Origin: Bacteroidota bacterium
GTDB taxonomy: Bacteria; Bacteroidota; Bacteroidia; Bacteroidales; Lentimicrobiaceae
Reading direction: 5' to 3'
DNA length: 64,000 nt
Assembly (NCBI GenBank): GCA_009773455.1
Contig: WSXU01000005.1
Span: 62,001-126,000 of the forward strand
Within the stretch, counting starts at the first letter, position 1; every line of letters starts with the position of its first letter. The notes under the pieces were generated by a model, which was not told the origin of the DNA, made no database searches, and saw only the letters and a list, made by a program, of their open reading frames with translations. The translations under genes were made by a program, and so were the position numbers. Positions 60,834-64,000 of the stretch are shown in pieces.

Positions 60834-63800
60834 ATGAAAATGACCAGGTACACACGACTTGCATTTCTCCTATTGCTGGCATCAACAACCTTTTCGCTGA
60901 AAGCGCAGCAATACCCGACCACTACACCTCAGGATTCTGCCTCGCATCCTTACTGGATCAATATGATGCAGGATCAGGATGCAAGCTTCACTGCCACACA
61001 GAAGGCTTTCAATAACTTTTGGGCTGGTCGTGAAATAACTAAAGGTAGCGGATATAAACCTTTCAAACGCTGGGAATACATGATGGGTCTCCGCATTAAG
61101 CCTGATGGCAGCAAGCCCGCGCCTGATCAAAGTTTAAAAGCCTATAATGCTTATATGGAATCCCATCCGAACCGTTCAATCAGCGGTGACTGGACACCTC
61201 TGGGCCCTTTTACTGTACCTTCGGGTTATAACGGTTACCGTGGACTCGGACGCGTCAATGCCATTGCCTTCCATCCTTCAAACCCCGACAGGATCTATAT
61301 CGGAGCCCCGGCCGGTGGCCTCTGGATGTCGGACGATCATGGCCTTACCTGGAGCAATACCACCGATACCCTTCCCACACTTGGTGTTTCAGCCATCCTG
61401 GTCGACCATACAAATCCGGAAGTCATCTATATGGGAACCGGCGACAGGGATGCCGGCGACGCTTCCGGTCTGGGAGTATGGAAAAGTTACGATGATGGAC
61501 AAACCTGGGCGCCTTACAACGGTGACATGGGAACCAGCACTGTTTCAAGGCTGATCATGCATCCGGCAAACAACAACATCGTTTTTGCCGCAACCGCGGG
61601 TGGTATTTACAAGACACTCGACGGTGGACTAACCTGGACCAAAAAAGCCAATGGTACATTTAAAGATATTGTATACAAACCCGGGAATCCTGATGTTATT
61701 TATGCTACTTCCAACGGCACTTTTTATAAATCTACCGATGGCGGTGAGACTTTTGCACAGGGTGCAACCGGCCTTCCCTCAGGGGCCAGGGGAGCCATAG
61801 CCGTTACACCGGCAAATCCGGAAATAGTTTATGTATTCCTTACCAACGACGATTCCTTCAAAGGACTCTACCGCTCAATGGACGGCGGCATCAGTTTTGA
61901 AGTGCGGTCAACCTCTCCCAACATCATGAGTTGGGATTGCAGTGGCGGCAGCGGCGGCCAGGCCTGGTACGACCTTGATGTCGCAGCTGATCCGCTGAAT
62001 CCGGAAATCATTTACGGAGGTGGGGTTAACTGCTTCAAATCAACAGACGGAGGGATTACATGGAATATCCGCTCGCACTGGTATGGCGGGTGTAGCGTAC
62101 AGTCTGTTCATGCCGACCTTCATGTGCTTGAGTATTCCCCGTTGACAGGCAGATTGTTTGCAGGTAACGATGGCGGGGTTTACTGGACTGAAAACGGCGG
62201 AGTAAACTGGACTGAAATCAGCAATGGTCTGGTAATCAGTCAGGCATACAAGATTGGGCAAAGTGCCACCAACAGGGATTTTGTCATCAATGGCTACCAG
62301 GACAACGGAACCTCCACCTGGACAGGGACTGAATGGCTGGCCGTGGGCGGCGGCGACGGCATGGAATGTGCCTTTGACCCCACCGACGATCGTTACAGCT
62401 ACTCAACCGTTTATTATGGTGCCATGAACCGTATCTTTAACCATTCTGCACAGGGTCAGATCGCAGGGGAAGGCTCAAACGGAATTACTGAAGGAGGTGC
62501 ATGGGTAACTCCTTTCGTGATCGATCATTATGACGGGAACACCATGTTCATCGGTTACAAGAACATCTGGCGGAGTAAAAACATCAAAGCATCCAATACC
62601 TCTTCGGTAAGCTGGACCAAGATATCTGAAATCAACAGCAACAACTTCAGTGTGATGGCGCAGTCCTGGGCCAACACCGATATCCTTTACGCGGCAAGCG
62701 GGAATAAATTATACCGTTCCGACAACGTGAAAGATGTGTCTGTTACCTGGATCACCCTCACAGGCAGCCTGCCTGTGGGCAATACCATCACCGCTCTTGA
62801 AACCAGTTTTACCGATGAAAATGTCGTTTTCATTGTGCAGCAGAACCGTGTTTTCAGATCGGCAGACAAGGGAATCACCTGGACAGAACTAACCGGCACA
62901 CTTCCCGACGTGCAGATGAACACGCTGGCAAATTACCGTCACAGCCCGGAAGGTTTGTACCTGGGAACCGATATAGGAATTTTCTACCGCGACAACACCA
63001 TGACCGACTGGATTCTTTTCTCTGACGGTTTCCCGGCCTCAGCCAGGGTGACTGAACTTGAGATATTCCTTGATCCGGCCGGACAGCAGGGCGATGTAAT
63101 CAGGGCTGGTACCTATGGCCGCGGATTGTGGGAATCACCCATGCATTTTTCGACGCCCTCAGCCGACTTTGTTGCCAGTGAAACCATTGTCCCCATAGGC
63201 TGCCCTGTCGATTTTACAGATATGACCTCCGGTATCCCCTATCAATGGAACTGGACTTTTGAAGGTGCTGAAACAGCTACATCCACTGAGCAGAATCCTA
63301 CCGGAATTGTCTGGAGTGTTCCCGGCGAATATACAATATCACTCGAGGCCTCCAATCCTGCCGGTACCGATATTGAAACGAAATCAGCCTATATCGTGGT
63401 CAGCGATACCCTGCTCCCCCGGGTCAGCTTTACATCTGACAACAGAATCTTCTGTTCCGGTCCGGCTACAGTAAAGTTCACCGACCTTTCAGACTTCTGC
63501 CCGTCATCATGGCAATGGGAGTTCAGTCCGGGCAATGTCACATTCACCAATGGCACTTCAGCTACCTCACAAAACCCCGAAGTCATCTTCAACGGACCGG
63601 ATAACTACATGGTTACATTAACAGCCACCAACGTAAACGGCTCCCGGAGCCTGACCATCCCCAACTATGTCCTCTTTGGCGGCATGTCGCTCCCGTTCAG
63701 CGAAGACTGGGAGTCAGCCGATCTTTCATCAAACGGCTGGGAAGTCATCAACCCCGACAATAAGAAAACATGGGAAATCAGCGCGGTTCAGGGCAATGCA

Positions 63801-64000
63801 CCCGGAAATACAGCCATCCGGATGGATTACTTCAATTACATTGTGGCCCCGGGCCCGCTCGATCAGCTGATTTCACCAGCAATGAACCTGACAGGTTACA
63901 ATTCAGCCTTCCTTACTTTCGAGCATGCTTATTGCAAACGTTATTCGCAGATCACCGACTCACTCAATATCCTGGTCTCTGAGGATTGTGGCGCCACCTG
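60834..64000 (+). CDS. large secreted beta-propeller/PKD protein (T9SS-type), 3' end outside the window
   Basis: The frame starting with ATG 60834 stays open to the last base, giving more than 1,055 residues. A signal peptide (LAFLLLLASTTFSLKAQ) precedes at least eight Asp-box/BNR-like blades, seen as repeated GLTW, GGLTW, GGETF and GGITW turns between about residues 160 and 700. Two PKD-like domains follow (WNWTFEGAET and WQWEFSPGNV regions, about 775-940). The last part resembles a cleaved-adhesin-type jelly roll (SLPFSEDWESADLSSNGWEV). Such proteins usually end in a T9SS sorting domain, which would lie beyond the window. Role unknown: surface binding or glycan hydrolysis are options. Confidence 0.85.
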   Translation, partial: MKMTRYTRLAFLLLLASTTFSLKAQQYPTTTPQDSASHPYWINMMQDQDASFTATQKAFNNFWAGREITKGSGYKPFKRWEYMMGLRIKPDGSKPAPDQSLKAYNAYMESHPNRSISGDWTPLGPFTVPSGYNGYRGLGRVNAIAFHPSNPDRIYIGAPAGGLWMSDDHGLTWSNTTDTLPTLGVSAILVDHTNPEVIYMGTGDRDAGDASGLGVWKSYDDGQTWAPYNGDMGTSTVSRLIMHPANNNIVFAATAGGIYKTLDGGLTWTKKANGTFKDIVYKPGNPDVIYATSNGTFYKSTDGGETFAQGATGLPSGARGAIAVTPANPEIVYVFLTNDDSFKGLYRSMDGGISFEVRSTSPNIMSWDCSGGSGGQAWYDLDVAADPLNPEIIYGGGVNCFKSTDGGITWNIRSHWYGGCSVQSVHADLHVLEYSPLTGRLFAGNDGGVYWTENGGVNWTEISNGLVISQAYKIGQSATNRDFVINGYQDNGTSTWTGTEWLAVGGGDGMECAFDPTDDRYSYSTVYYGAMNRIFNHSAQGQIAGEGSNGITEGGAWVTPFVIDHYDGNTMFIGYKNIWRSKNIKASNTSSVSWTKISEINSNNFSVMAQSWANTDILYAASGNKLYRSDNVKDVSVTWITLTGSLPVGNTITALETSFTDENVVFIVQQNRVFRSADKGITWTELTGTLPDVQMNTLANYRHSPEGLYLGTDIGIFYRDNTMTDWILFSDGFPASARVTELEIFLDPAGQQGDVIRAGTYGRGLWESPMHFSTPSADFVASETIVPIGCPVDFTDMTSGIPYQWNWTFEGAETATSTEQNPTGIVWSVPGEYTISLEASNPAGTDIETKSAYIVVSDTLLPRVSFTSDNRIFCSGPATVKFTDLSDFCPSSWQWEFSPGNVTFTNGTSATSQNPEVIFNGPDNYMVTLTATNVNGSRSLTIPNYVLFGGMSLPFSEDWESADLSSNGWEVINPDNKKTWEISAVQGNAPGNTAIRMDYFNYIVAPGPLDQLISPAMNLTGYNSAFLTFEHAYCKRYSQITDSLNILVSEDCGAT

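Noticed and set aside
61147-61554. 135-codon plus-strand ORF
   Set aside because: It is an out-of-frame reading of the large secreted-protein gene, whose true frame is open from 60834 to the window end.

Overview
The window is chromosomal DNA of a member of the Bacteroidota, probably an environmental facultative aerobe. The signs are the Bat operon, TonB-dependent receptors with an N-terminal carboxypeptidase-like domain, proteins with C-terminal type IX secretion (T9SS) sorting domains, alternative complex III, a CcoNO fusion, starts without Shine-Dalgarno sequences, and repeated TAnnTTTG promoter elements. No phage, integrase, transposase or CRISPR array was seen. The species cannot be fixed from the sequence alone.

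Layout. 1-5.1 kb: end of a bat operon (TPR protein, BatD, BatE), then an ABC permease/ATPase pair. 5.3-15.0 kb: mixed housekeeping and envelope genes: TonB-like protein, DUF3078-type barrel, MscL, YfcC-type carrier, MscS, CorA, a small secreted protein, YaaA, a decayed response-regulator fragment, tRNA-Ser(CGA) on the minus strand, and a secreted barrel-like protein. 15.5-29.1 kb: a 13.5-kb respiratory operon running alternative complex III (actA-F), an Sco protein, an A2-type caa3 oxidase in the order I-III-IV-II, and a heme O synthase-like prenyltransferase. 29.2-39.3 kb, minus strand: a small secreted protein, a lipoprotein cytochrome c, then the cbb3 oxidase locus (ccoI, ccoS, ccoNO, ccoQ, ccoP, ccoG, fixH and a SafE-like protein). 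39.5-44.7 kb, minus: a TonB receptor cluster with Cys-rich proteins that reads toward ccoI and may import copper. 45.1-51.2 kb, minus: a secreted protein, then a second TonB receptor cluster with two paralogous lipoproteins and a tandem molybdopterin-oxidoreductase-like fold that lacks the metal-ligating cysteine. 51.4-54.0 kb, minus: a T9SS cargo protein and a GT39 glycosyltransferase. 54.2-57.2 kb: lipoprotein, acetyl-CoA synthetase, HMA-domain lipoprotein. 57.5-60.6 kb: DUF4492, cydA, cydB and a small CydX-like protein. 60.8 kb to the end: the 5' part of a very large T9SS-type secreted beta-propeller/PKD protein.

How it fits together. Menaquinol can be oxidised by ACIII, which would feed electrons to the caa3 or cbb3 oxidase through cytochrome c, or directly by cytochrome bd. 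All three terminal oxidases, several copper-handling proteins (Sco, CcoI, SafE-like, HMA lipoprotein) and a possible outer-membrane metal receptor lie within about 45 kb. Low-complexity heptamer repeats in at least seven intergenic gaps, and terminator-like hairpins directly ahead of actA and ccoG, are the main non-coding features that the genes do not explain.
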